DNA of 64,000 nt from contig JAVBLM010000005.1 in NCBI GenBank assembly GCA_031553535.1, positions 19,719-83,718 on the forward strand, given 5' to 3'. The DNA comes from JAIROC01 sp031553535. GTDB taxonomy: Bacteria; Bacteroidota; Bacteroidia; Bacteroidales; WCHB1-69. The notes under the pieces are model-generated. The model did not search any database. It was not told the DNA's origin and worked only from the letters and a program-made list of their open reading frames with translations. Each line of letters opens with the position of its first letter. The stretch's first letter is position 1. Positions 18,178 through 26,440 of the stretch are shown piece after piece. The position numbers and the translations under genes were made by a program.

Positions 18178-18391
18178 GTAACAGCGCAAGGGTGAAATTG
18201 TTTGGTTGGCTATTTTTGTTGGTTTGGAATAGCTTAATGATAAAGTTCCCTTCGAGTCAGAATGGGATGGCAAAAGAAAAGGCTTTTGAGAGGGTAGTTG
18301 ATTACAGTTATTTAGGATGGTGCAAAATACAATCCTTTAACTACATCGGAATAATGACTGAATAGGGGAGATTTGAGCAATAAAAAAAAGA

Positions 18392-18847
18392 CTATTTAAA
18401 ATCTATGGAACAATTAACCCATTCCTCATCGAAAGTAGTGTTGTATTTCCGGTAGAAATTCAGTGCCGGTTCATTCCATTCCAATACCTGCCATACCATA
18501 CCATTTAGTTGTTGTTCTTTCCCTTCTTCTATAAGGCGTTCAAACAATAGTTTACCTATTCCTTTTCCTCTCAGGAGAGGCTCGACATAGAAATCTTCCA
18601 AGTATAGCCGTTGCCCTTTCCATGTGCTATAGCGGATATAATAAAGGGCAAATCCCCGGACGATTCCGTCAACTTCAGCTACAAAAGCCCACCATAGGGG
18701 ATTCTCTCCAAATCCGCTTTTTTCGAAATGAGAAAGCGAAACGATTACTTCGTCGGGAGCTTTTTCATATAAAGCCAATTCTTTGATCAATTCCAATATA
18801 CGCGGACAATCTTTCTTGCCTGCTTTTCGAATGATAATGTTCGACAT
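18392..18847 (-). CDS. GNAT acetyltransferase, spermidine/spermine (thialysine) acetyltransferase-like
   Basis: 151 residues covering a whole GNAT fold. The acetyl-CoA loop is RGKGIGK (about 97-103). Segments LIKELALYEKAPDEV, GFGENP, YLEDFYV and WNEPALNFYRKY line up well with animal SSAT1/SSAT2-type enzymes, which acetylate polyamines or thialysine. It lies 4 bases after the SDR gene inside the lysine/butyrate block. An amino-containing pathway intermediate or lysine analogue is therefore a possible substrate; that is inference. Confidence 0.8.
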   Translation of the reverse strand: MSNIIIRKAGKKDCPRILELIKELALYEKAPDEVIVSLSHFEKSGFGENPLWWAFVAEVDGIVRGFALYYIRYSTWKGQRLYLEDFYVEPLLRGKGIGKLLFERLIEEGKEQQLNGMVWQVLEWNEPALNFYRKYNTTFDEEWVNCSIDFK

Positions 18848-18851
18848 ATTG

Positions 18852-19580
18852 TTATACGGTCATTCCACCATCAACGCTTAAAGTATGTCCGTTGATATAG
18901 GATGCTTCATCCGAAGAAAGGAAAGCATATACGTTGGCAATTTCTTTTGGGTCTCCCAAACGACCAATAGGCACTTTCGCTTTCATCCCATCCAGTACAT
19001 TTTCCGGCATAGCGGCAACCATTTCGGTTGCAATGAATCCCGGAGCAATAGCATTAACCGTGATTCCCTTTCGCCCCAGCTCCCGGGCCCAGGTTTTTGT
19101 CATGCCAATGATGCCGGCTTTTGTTGCCACATAATTAGTTTGTCCGAAGTTTCCATAAATACCCACTACGGAAGAAGCATTTACAATACGTCCCCATCCG
19201 TTTGCCAGCATATATTCACTAACTATTTTTGTACAGTAGAATACGCCTGTAAGGTTCACATCAATTACTTGCTGCCATTGCTCCGGAGTCATTTTTTTCA
19301 ATGTGCTGTCACGTGTAATTCCGGCATTGTTAATCAATATATCAATACGGCCATATTGATCATTAGCCCTTTTGGCGGCAGCTTCCACTTCCTCATAATT
19401 TGTTGTGTTGACCTTCATAAATGTTCCGTGCAGTTTCTCTTCCAAAACTTTTCCTTTACTTTCATCAACATCCCAAATAATAACCTTTGCTCCTTCTTCG
19501 GCAAATTTGATTGCCGTTGCAGCGCCTATTCCTGCCGATCCACCGGTGATAATAGCCACTTTATTTTCTAATCTTTTCAT
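18852..19580 (-). CDS. SDR-family 3-ketoacyl-CoA reductase (acetoacetyl-CoA reductase-like)
   Basis: 242 residues, classical short-chain dehydrogenase. TGGSAGIG binds the nucleotide, NNAG follows at about 86-89, catalytic Ser lies in NASSVVG, and YVATKAG supplies Tyr and Lys; the end is DGGMTV. It resembles FabG/PhaB. Next to a thiolase and a MaoC hydratase it most likely reduces acetoacetyl-CoA to (R)-3-hydroxybutyryl-CoA. FabG function in fatty-acid synthesis is the alternative. Confidence 0.82.
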   Translation of the reverse strand: MKRLENKVAIITGGSAGIGAATAIKFAEEGAKVIIWDVDESKGKVLEEKLHGTFMKVNTTNYEEVEAAAKRANDQYGRIDILINNAGITRDSTLKKMTPEQWQQVIDVNLTGVFYCTKIVSEYMLANGWGRIVNASSVVGIYGNFGQTNYVATKAGIIGMTKTWARELGRKGITVNAIAPGFIATEMVAAMPENVLDGMKAKVPIGRLGDPKEIANVYAFLSSDEASYINGHTLSVDGGMTV

Positions 19581-19624
19581 ATAATTATCTTTTATCTTTA
19601 TTGTTCAATAATTTGGATTAAATA

Positions 19625-20032
19625 TTAAAACTTTTCGGTATGCATTAATTTCGCCTGTCCGGAGATGATTACCTTCCCTTGGGGATCTTCAAGAATGCAT
19701 TGAATGATACCTCTGTGTTTCTCTTCATTGATTTCTATTGCCTCAAATTTGGCGGTGTATTCTATATCCACGAAAGCAGGGGCTTTGAAAAGAAGATCCT
19801 GAAACATGTAAATTGTTCCTTCTCCGGGCCATTGTGTGCCGAAAACTTTTGAAAAAACAGAAGCAGCGAAGATTCCGTGAATGATTGGCTTGCCAAAAGG
19901 AGTCTTTGCTGCATATTCCGCATTAGTATGTATAGGATTATGATCTCCTGATATTTCAGAGAATTGATTTACGTTGGCTTGTGTGAATTTCACTTTTTCG
20001 ATGAAAGTATCGCCGATTTTAATTTTATTCAT
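19625..20032 (-). CDS. MaoC-like (R)-specific enoyl-CoA hydratase
   Basis: 135 residues, single hotdog domain. The PhaJ/MaoC signature is complete: SGDHNPIH with catalytic Asp and His, then TPFGKPIIHG. It should interconvert (R)-3-hydroxybutyryl-CoA and crotonyl-CoA. It is not the 3-aminobutyryl-CoA ammonia-lyase Kal, which is also a small hotdog protein but lacks this motif. Eleven bases separate it from the thiolase gene. Confidence 0.82.
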   Translation of the reverse strand: MNKIKIGDTFIEKVKFTQANVNQFSEISGDHNPIHTNAEYAAKTPFGKPIIHGIFAASVFSKVFGTQWPGEGTIYMFQDLLFKAPAFVDIEYTAKFEAIEINEEKHRGIIQCILEDPQGKVIISGQAKLMHTEKF

Positions 20033-20043
20033 TTATCTATATT

Positions 20044-21252
20044 TTAACAGGTTTTTATAATGATGGCTGTTCCCATACCGCCTCCTATGCATAAGGAAGC
20101 CAAGCCGTATTTTTTATGGTGATCTATAAGCTCATGAACTAAAGTTACCAAAATCCGATTGCCTGATGCCCCGATTGGGTGCCCTAAAGCAATGGCTCCT
20201 CCGTTGATGTTTGTTCTTTCATCGACCCATTGTCTGGAAACGCCATGTTCTTCTATTAATTCGTGAATAACTCCTAATGATTGTGCAGCAAAAGCTTCAT
20301 TCAATTCAATTAAGTCTATATCTTTAAGCTTCATATCTGCCTTTTGTAATGCTTTGCGGATAGCCGGTACCGGGCCTAATCCCATAACAGCGGGATCTAC
20401 GCCTCCCTGTCCTACAGAGATGATTTCGGCTAAAGGCTTTAATCCGAGTTCTTTTACTTTATCTTCCGATGCGAGCAGGATAAAAGAAGCGCCGTCATTT
20501 ACTCCCGATGCATTTCCTGCAGTTACGGTACCTTCTTTTTTAAAGGCCGGTTTTAACATCGCCAGCTTCTCAAGTGTAGAAGTTCTGTTTGGAAACTCAT
20601 CTTTGCTAAAAGTAAGAGTCTCTTTCTTCGCGATAAGGGGAACAGGTACGATTTCTTTCTCAAAAGCACCCGAATCAACCGCTTTAATAGCTTTTTGTTG
20701 CGAATTATATGCAAACTGATCCTGTGCTTCCCTTGAAATATCATATTTCTCAGCAATATTCTCAGCCGTGATACCCATGTGATAATCTTTGAAAGCATCG
20801 GTAAGGCCATCATTTACCATATGGTCAACTGCATGCAGATTACCCATTTTATATCCGGAACGAATGTCTCCACTTAAAATGAATCCGGCTTTTGACATGT
20901 TTTCAGTACCTCCGGCCAATACAAGGTCGGCCTCGCCGACTTTAATATCAGCATAAGCATTCATTACGGCTTTCATTCCACTTCCACAAACCATATTAAT
21001 ACTATAAGCCGGTACTTCGGGAGGAATACCTGCCTTAATAGCGGCTTGGCGGATCACACCTTGTTTCTGCCCGGCGGACAATATGTTTCCTCCGATCACT
21101 TCATCAATCTGCTCGGGTTTGACTCCGGTTTCTGCCAGAATATTTTCAATTACCAATGCTCCCAGTTCGCCGGGGGTGAAGTTTGTTAATGAACCCATAA
21201 ACTTACCGATGGGTGTTCTTTTGGCTGCGATAATAAATACTTTCTTTTCCAT
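20044..21252 (-). CDS. Acetyl-CoA C-acetyltransferase (thiolase)
   Basis: 402 residues, full-length thiolase. The nucleophilic Cys89 lies in NMVCGSGMKAV, the His in GGAIALGHPIGASG and the second Cys in CIGGGMGTA. It cleaves acetoacetyl-CoA made by the CoA-transferase to two acetyl-CoA, or condenses acetyl-CoA in the reverse direction. First gene of the thiolase-MaoC-SDR-GNAT run. Confidence 0.92.
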   Translation of the reverse strand: MEKKVFIIAAKRTPIGKFMGSLTNFTPGELGALVIENILAETGVKPEQIDEVIGGNILSAGQKQGVIRQAAIKAGIPPEVPAYSINMVCGSGMKAVMNAYADIKVGEADLVLAGGTENMSKAGFILSGDIRSGYKMGNLHAVDHMVNDGLTDAFKDYHMGITAENIAEKYDISREAQDQFAYNSQQKAIKAVDSGAFEKEIVPVPLIAKKETLTFSKDEFPNRTSTLEKLAMLKPAFKKEGTVTAGNASGVNDGASFILLASEDKVKELGLKPLAEIISVGQGGVDPAVMGLGPVPAIRKALQKADMKLKDIDLIELNEAFAAQSLGVIHELIEEHGVSRQWVDERTNINGGAIALGHPIGASGNRILVTLVHELIDHHKKYGLASLCIGGGMGTAIIIKTC

Positions 21253-21402
21253 GAATATTATTTAATATTTAGTGATTAATACTTGATGTTAAATTGTATC
21301 CTCTAAATCCCCTGAAGGGGACTTGTGCTTTTTGTTTTTGTTATTTTATCTGTTTTATCCCTTTTATCGGTTTTATCCTTTCTGGTTGTTGCATTCTGCA
21401 TT
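21253..21402. repeat. Partial copy (inverse orientation) of the dispersed element core
   Basis: About 21339-21400 read on the minus strand gives AGAAAGGATAAAACCGATAA and then a further GATAAAACAGATAAAATAAC, the core of the element at 36238-36448 and 39302-39550. Its terminal inverted repeats are not visible here. It separates atoA from the thiolase gene. Confidence 0.6.
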
Positions 21403-22062
21403 TTAATTGATCATCGATTTGAGTGAATCAGAGATGATGAGCTTCGCTTCGGTTGCTTCCTGAACCTGCTCTACTGTAAACTCCGGGTTGATCTCTTTGA
21501 GTAAAACTCCCTTTTCGGTAATTTCCATGACACCCATTTCCGTGATAATCAAATTCACTTGCCCTTTTGCAGTAAGGGGTAGGGTGCATTTTTTTAGAAT
21601 TTTAGGACTACCTTTTGCTGTATGTTCCATGGCCAGGATTACTTTTTTAGCACCTACAATCAGGTCCATGGCACCGCCCATGCCCGGAGTTAATTTACCG
21701 GGAATCATCCAGTTGGCAAGGTCTCCGTTTTCGGCTACCTGCATTGCTCCAAGAATAGTTACATCTACATGTCCACCCCGTATCACTATGAAGGAGTCGC
21801 AGGAATCGAAAGAAGCCGCTCCCGGTCGAGCTGTGATGTAACCACCACCTGCATTTACAAGGTTAGGGTCTTCTTTTCCCAGTTCCGGTGTAGGTCCCAT
21901 GCCTAATAATCCATTTTCGGATTGTAATGTTAATCTCACGTTTTCGGGAAGATAATTTGGAATAATGGTAGGTAAGCCAATTCCTAAATTAACCACGTCA
22001 CCGTCTTTAAGTTCGAGAGCTGCCCGTTTTGCAATGACTTCTCTGATCTGATTTTTATCCAT
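21403..22062 (-). CDS. atoA: Butyryl-CoA:acetoacetate CoA-transferase beta subunit
   Basis: 219 residues. The SENG motif (about 48-51) holds the catalytic glutamate of class I CoA-transferase beta subunits; GIGLPT and GGAMDL are typical. It exchanges CoA between butyryl-CoA and acetoacetate, releasing butyrate. The alpha subunit is not next to it, nor anywhere in the window. In Porphyromonas gingivalis the two subunits flank the lysine cluster at opposite ends, so atoD may lie left of kamA. Confidence 0.88.
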   Translation of the reverse strand: MDKNQIREVIAKRAALELKDGDVVNLGIGLPTIIPNYLPENVRLTLQSENGLLGMGPTPELGKEDPNLVNAGGGYITARPGAASFDSCDSFIVIRGGHVDVTILGAMQVAENGDLANWMIPGKLTPGMGGAMDLIVGAKKVILAMEHTAKGSPKILKKCTLPLTAKGQVNLIITEMGVMEITEKGVLLKEINPEFTVEQVQEATEAKLIISDSLKSMIN

Positions 22063-22064
22063 GA

Positions 22065-22402
22065 TATTATGTGTTTTTATTGTTGCAAATTTACTTTATT
22101 TTTTTATAATCCTGTCATCCCTTCGGGATTTTATTGGTTTGTTATCCTGTATTTTCTACAATCCTGTCATCCCTTCGGAATTTTATTGGTTTGTAATCCT
22201 GTCTTTTCTACAATCCTATCATTCCTGGGGGATTTATTGGTATATTATTTTATGTTTTCTACAATACTGACAGCCCTATGGGATTTATTTGTGTGTTATT
22301 TTACATTTTCCTTGCAATCTATGCAAACTCAACCCCGAAGGGGTGTAAAGATTGTAGCACAAAATGATATGCCATTTTTTAAACCTCGAAGAGGTGATAT
22401 AA
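22065..22402. repeat. 52-bp-period palindromic repeat array, left of the RAYT gene
   Basis: Units start near 22108, 22160, 22212 and 22263. Each has the core CATCCCTTCGGGATTTTATT, a small CCC-TTC-GGG hairpin, followed by a T-rich spacer. Inverse-type copies AACCCCGAAGGGGTG (22331) and AACCTCGAAGAGGTG (22382) follow. The same units reappear on the other side of the transposase gene. Confidence 0.85.
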
Positions 22403-22864
22403 TTAATCTAACCATTCAAACAAATATTTTTCATCATATTCAATTTCAAATTTGTGGAGAAAATCAATGTATTCTTCTTTGAAAGTTTTCTTTCGATGAT
22501 GTTTTTCCTGGTTAGTAATATATTGATATACATTTTCGATTTGCGAATGTGAATAAGAAAACGCCCCATATCCTTCTTGCCAAGCAAATTTCCCTCTGAG
22601 AAATTTTTGTTCATTTATAAAATTAGTGGAATTGTTTTTGATGTCTCGCACCAAATCAGATATACGCATTGCCGGCTGTAATCCCACAAAAACATGTACG
22701 TGGTCGGTAACGCCATTGACGATAATTGTTTTTTGATTTTTACCAGTTATGATACCTGAAATGTATTTGAATACTTCATCACGCCAAGGTTTTTGCAATA
22801 GGTTCTCCCTGCCTTTTACAGAAAAAATATATTGAATATATATTTGTGAAAATGTGCTTGGCAT
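22403..22864 (-). CDS. REP-associated tyrosine transposase (RAYT, IS200/IS605-like Y1)
   Basis: 153 residues, a complete HUH single-strand transposase. The HUH motif lies in DHVHVFVG (about 58-65) and the catalytic tyrosine in NVYQYITNQEKHHRK (about 110-124). No accessory tnpB is present. Palindromic repeats on both sides are the presumed substrates, the typical RAYT arrangement. It has entered the interval between kamE and atoA without breaking a visible gene. Confidence 0.88.
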   Translation of the reverse strand: MPSTFSQIYIQYIFSVKGRENLLQKPWRDEVFKYISGIITGKNQKTIIVNGVTDHVHVFVGLQPAMRISDLVRDIKNNSTNFINEQKFLRGKFAWQEGYGAFSYSHSQIENVYQYITNQEKHHRKKTFKEEYIDFLHKFEIEYDEKYLFEWLD

Positions 22865-23187
22865 AATTTTATGTTGTTTATCTTAGATTTGTTTTATAAT
22901 TATTCCATTTATAATTCTATTAATTATGTCATCCCTTCGGGATTTATAGGTTTGTTTTTTCTCTATTTTCTATAATCATATCATCCCTGCGGGGTTTTAT
23001 TGATTTGTTATTTTACATTTCCTACAATCTTGTCATCTTTTCGAGATTTTTTCATATATCATACTGTTGTTCTGTTCCAATTTTTCTATATTTAACCCCG
23101 GAGGGGTGATATAATGAATCTTCTTGTTTCTAATTGGTTTGTCTTTGTTATCATATTATCATATCGGTTAATTGTCATATTGGTTAA
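22865..23187. repeat. 52-bp-period palindromic repeat array, right of the RAYT gene
   Basis: Units start at 22922, 22974 and 23026, exactly 52 bases apart, with cores CATCCCTTCGGGATT, CATCCCTGCGGGGTT and a decayed third. An inverse-type copy AACCCCGGAGGGGTGATATA lies at 23094-23113. Confidence 0.85.
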
Positions 23188-23976
23188 TTACCCATTCATC
23201 CTTCTATCCATCTCCTGAGCTATATACGAAGCTACATCATCCCCGTAGCTGTTCATGCCGAATCCGGCATCATACCCCAATTCTTTGGCCAGTTCATACG
23301 TAATACGAGGGCCACCGCAGGCAAGTATCACTTTATCCCTCAATCCCTCTGCTTCCAGCATTTCCACTAATTCCGTCAGGTTTTTGATGTGTACATCTTT
23401 TTGTGTCACTGTCTGTGAAACCAAAAGTGCGTCGGCTTTCATCTCAATGGCTTTGGCGATGAAATCTTCGTTAGAAACCTGGCTTCCCATATTAAGGGTT
23501 TCGAACATTTCATAACGCTCAAGGCCATAGTGTCCCGCATAACCTTTCATATTCATAATGGCATCAATGCCAACGGTATGGGCATCTGTGCCGGTACTGG
23601 CACCTAATACGATGATTTTGCGTCCGATATGCTCTTTAATAAACTCATCGGTTTCTTTCATACCCATAACCGTCGATTCTACTTTGGGTACATGGATAGC
23701 CGTAAAATCAACCGTATGAACAGAAGAACCATAGCAGTTAAAAAAAGTAAATCCTTTGGTCAATTCCTTGTAATAAACTACCTGGGGATTCTCGAACCCC
23801 ATTTTTTTCAATAGCTGCTTTGCTGCTTCTATCGCTTCGTCGTTACAAGGAACCGGAAGGGTAAAACTGATCTGCGTTTTCCCGTCATTCATGGTATCCC
23901 CGTAAGGTTTTATCCGGGTTAAATCTAATGTTTGATCAAAATCACGTTGTTCTGTTGAATATAATCCACCACTCAT
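23188..23976 (-). CDS. kamE: Lysine 5,6-aminomutase beta subunit
   Basis: 262 residues, full length. The cobalamin-binding DxHxxG motif is DAHTVG at residues 131-136, with His133 as cobalt ligand. Lys144, the PLP lysine of the characterised enzyme, is present in NMKGYAGHYGLERY. With KamD it moves the 6-amino group of beta-lysine (or D-lysine) to C5 using adenosylcobalamin and PLP. Its ATG overlaps the kamD stop by one base (TAATG). Confidence 0.95.
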   Translation of the reverse strand: MSGGLYSTEQRDFDQTLDLTRIKPYGDTMNDGKTQISFTLPVPCNDEAIEAAKQLLKKMGFENPQVVYYKELTKGFTFFNCYGSSVHTVDFTAIHVPKVESTVMGMKETDEFIKEHIGRKIIVLGASTGTDAHTVGIDAIMNMKGYAGHYGLERYEMFETLNMGSQVSNEDFIAKAIEMKADALLVSQTVTQKDVHIKNLTELVEMLEAEGLRDKVILACGGPRITYELAKELGYDAGFGMNSYGDDVASYIAQEMDRRMNG

Positions 23977-25535
23977 TATTGTTTTCCTCCTTTCATGATT
24001 TTTATAAACGGGTTAAAATAGTTGTCTGCTTTTGCTACCACTCCGGCTAATCCTTTTCCTCCTGTTTTGGAACGTTTGATATCTGCAAAGATACCTTTTT
24101 CCAATGCATCAAAAAGACCTTCTTTTTCAATGCTACTTAATAATTTGTGAGCTTCATCCAATACATGTTGTGCTCTTTTCCGGATGATGCCGTTTTCTTT
24201 AAACTCAACTTCATCACCGATGTTTTTCATATTACTGAAAATATATTTGGCATTCTCAATAGCCAAGTAGCGATCCGACATAAACGGAGTATGAACAGCT
24301 TCGGTAATCATTCCCAGCAGTTGAAGTCCTTGTCCTGTCCAAATAGCAATTTCATTAAACAATGCATTCTGGATTTGTCCTTTAAAGATATTTCCGGTCA
24401 TGAACTTGGTAGGAGGCATATATTTCAACGGTGCTTTAGGGAAAATTTCACGGGTCATTTGCGCTTGTGCCAATTCGTATAAGAACCCATTTTCGAGTTC
24501 GGGATTCATCTCAAAAGCATGTCCCAGGCCCATTTGTTCTTCGGGCATGCCGGCAAGCAGTGCCAACTGTTCGTTGATAAGGTCGGAAGCCAAAACCGTA
24601 TGTGCCTGTTCAAAAGCATCTGCCGTAGTAAGATAGTTATCTTCTCCCGTATTGATAATTACACCAGCGAAACCATTAATTGCTCTTGAAAAATATTGGT
24701 CGACAATGGTTCGTTGCGGGTTGATATCCCTGAATAAAATACCATACAAAGCATCGTTCAACATCACATCAAGGCGTTCCAAAGCTCCCATTGCCGCTAT
24801 TTCGGGCATGCACAATCCTGAACAGTAGTTACATAATCGAATATATCGTCCTATTTCTTCACCTACTTCATCCAAGGCTTTTCGCATTATGCGGAAGTTC
24901 TCTTGGGTTGCGTAAGTTCCCCCGAACCCTTCGGTAGTTGCTCCATAGGGGACATAATCCAAAAGGCTTTGACCTGTTGTCCGGATTACGGCAATAATAT
25001 CGGCACCCTGTCTTGCAGCAGCTTGTGCCTGTATCACATCTTCGTAAATATTTCCCGTGGCAACAATAACATAAAGGTATGGTTTTGCTCCTTCCCCGAT
25101 AGTCTTCAGATAATCATTGCGGCGTTGTACATTTGCTCTTATTCTATTGACCGTGGCTTGTACCAACGGGTTTATAGTTTGTATAATACGTTCTTTGGGG
25201 TTGATATTTAATGTAGTGATATCTATCTCTTCATTAGCAATCTTTTCTGCGATATCCTGAGGTTGCAATCCGGTTTCAATCATGGCATTGCCCAAATAAA
25301 AAAGTACTCCCTGGCTTAGAAGTCCTTTCTCATGTAGATGATTAACTACAATGTTTGGCAACGGGACTTCGTTGGCATCAATGCCGTCGATGCCTATTAA
25401 GCGGCATAACGTTCTTTCTACTGCAACCGTCGTATAATGGTTTACAAACTCCTGTACTTCTATGGCGATATTTTGGGCCAATTGCTTCGCTGCATCTACC
25501 TTCTTAAAATCAAGACCCAATTTGCTGTTTGTCAT
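23976..25535 (-). CDS. kamD: Lysine 5,6-aminomutase alpha subunit
   Basis: 519 residues, the family's usual length. It forms the TIM-barrel subunit that houses adenosylcobalamin and the substrate; segments such as LCNYCSGLCMPEIAAMGALERLDVMLNDALYGILFRDIN are strongly conserved in the family. First gene of the kamDE unit, preceded by a -7 element at 25597-25604. In many lysine fermenters kamDE directly follows kamC; here the two groups face each other 20 kb apart. Confidence 0.94.
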   Translation of the reverse strand: MTNSKLGLDFKKVDAAKQLAQNIAIEVQEFVNHYTTVAVERTLCRLIGIDGIDANEVPLPNIVVNHLHEKGLLSQGVLFYLGNAMIETGLQPQDIAEKIANEEIDITTLNINPKERIIQTINPLVQATVNRIRANVQRRNDYLKTIGEGAKPYLYVIVATGNIYEDVIQAQAAARQGADIIAVIRTTGQSLLDYVPYGATTEGFGGTYATQENFRIMRKALDEVGEEIGRYIRLCNYCSGLCMPEIAAMGALERLDVMLNDALYGILFRDINPQRTIVDQYFSRAINGFAGVIINTGEDNYLTTADAFEQAHTVLASDLINEQLALLAGMPEEQMGLGHAFEMNPELENGFLYELAQAQMTREIFPKAPLKYMPPTKFMTGNIFKGQIQNALFNEIAIWTGQGLQLLGMITEAVHTPFMSDRYLAIENAKYIFSNMKNIGDEVEFKENGIIRKRAQHVLDEAHKLLSSIEKEGLFDALEKGIFADIKRSKTGGKGLAGVVAKADNYFNPFIKIMKGGKQ

Positions 25536-25596
25536 TATTATTTCTTTCTAATTACTATTTTTACTTTGTTGTTTTTCTTGTAAATAAAACATATTG

Positions 25597-25604
25597 CAAA
25601 TTTA
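25597..25604 (-). promoter_or_regulatory. -7 element upstream of kamDE
   Basis: TAAATTTG on the minus strand, about 62 bases before the kamD start. No convincing -33 TTTG. Confidence 0.45.
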
Positions 25605-25900
25605 CATAAAAACTTCGAACCCGGATGAAAAGAGAGATGAGACTTTTCAATATACGGAAATGAATAATAATAAAATTATCAAAGAAGATAATTAGTCGAT
25701 TATTTGCAGGGTAATTATACATTTGCTGATTAATATAATTTTTGACAAGTTCATTATTTCTTTAGTAGACAATGGTACAATTATGTACTAAATTTAACGA
25801 CTAAGATATTATTTTCTTAGGAAGGAATTTGTTTTTGAAATGGGTTTGTTTAAAAATAACATCTCTTGGTAGGACAAAACCCTATATTCGTTGATTATAG

Positions 25901-25931
25901 TTTTAAGTTTAGGAAATAGATTTTACCTTTG
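25901..25931 (+). promoter_or_regulatory. Orphan promoter on the + strand
   Basis: TTTT at 25901-25904 and TACCTTTG at 25924-25931 with 19-base spacing. No gene starts downstream; a terminator follows 90 bases later. Confidence 0.45.
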
Positions 25932-25937
25932 TGTCGT

Positions 25938-26055
25938 AAATAATCTATTCATAATAAAAATATTAAGTTTTATTTTTTCTCTGTTATTAATTCAGTAGTT
26001 TTATCAGGTCTTTTTAACAATGAAGCCGGCTCAGTATTGGGTCGGCTATTTTTTA
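25938..26055 (+). ncRNA. Candidate small RNA of about 115 nt
   Basis: Bounded by the orphan promoter (25901-25931) and a rho-independent terminator. The terminator stem is AGCCGGC (26024-26030) with GTCGGCT (26041-26047), one G-U pair, and the tail is ATTTTTTA. There is no convincing reading frame between them and no recognised RNA family. Confidence 0.4.
26024..26055 (+). terminator. Terminator of the candidate small RNA
   Basis: 7-bp stem with a 10-base loop, followed by ATTTTTT. Confidence 0.65.
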
Positions 26056-26118
26056 TGCTTGGCTATGCCTTTTTGTTTCAGGGAAAGTAAAGAACAAGAG
26101 AGACAATCGGGATTTTCC

Positions 26119-26440
26119 GGTTAATTCCCGTCTATCAGTTGATGCCAACCATTCTGGACATCCTGAATCCTTCTCATCGATTGATGGCCAATATTTAAGG
26201 CTTTTGAACTCTTTTAAGAGGTTACAGGTAGTCCATCTGTCACGACAGAATTACTCCCCGCGATTAAGGGGAACCATCCCGCCAGGACAGAATTACTCCC
26301 CACGATTAAAGGGAACCATCCTGTCAGGACAGATTTACTCCCCACGATTAAGGGGAACCATCCTGTCAGAACAGATTTACTCCCCGCGATTGAGGGGAAC
26401 CATCCCGCCAGGACAGGATTATCCTCCGAAATTTCGGACA
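26119..26440. repeat. 42-bp double-hairpin tandem array A
   Basis: Well-preserved units begin at 26245, 26287, 26329 and 26371, exactly 42 bases apart, and a fifth partial one at 26413. Diverged units in register at 26119, 26161 and 26203 keep the pattern. Each unit has one hairpin built on CTCCCC/GGGG and a second on CTGTC/GACAG. In the diverged units the first hairpin is replaced by other palindromes in the same place (CATCGATTGATG, CTCTTTTAAGAG). The unit is homologous to that of array D. Confidence 0.88.

Larger units (their letters stand above)
18033..18391. other. Intergenic region upstream of bcd
   Basis: Contains a -7-like TAATTTTG (minus strand, 18089-18096) that may drive bcd and a short tandem repeat of GAATAGT at 18150-18177. 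A 42-codon + strand open frame at 18237-18365 has no recognisable features and may be chance. Confidence 0.5.

Noticed and set aside
19625..20032. 3-aminobutyryl-CoA ammonia-lyase (Kal)
   Set aside because: The lysine context suggested it, but the sequence has the complete MaoC/PhaJ hydratase motif, which Kal lacks.
22061..22482. Overlapping open frames on the + strand in the RAYT region
   Set aside because: They are translations of the 52-bp palindromic repeats.
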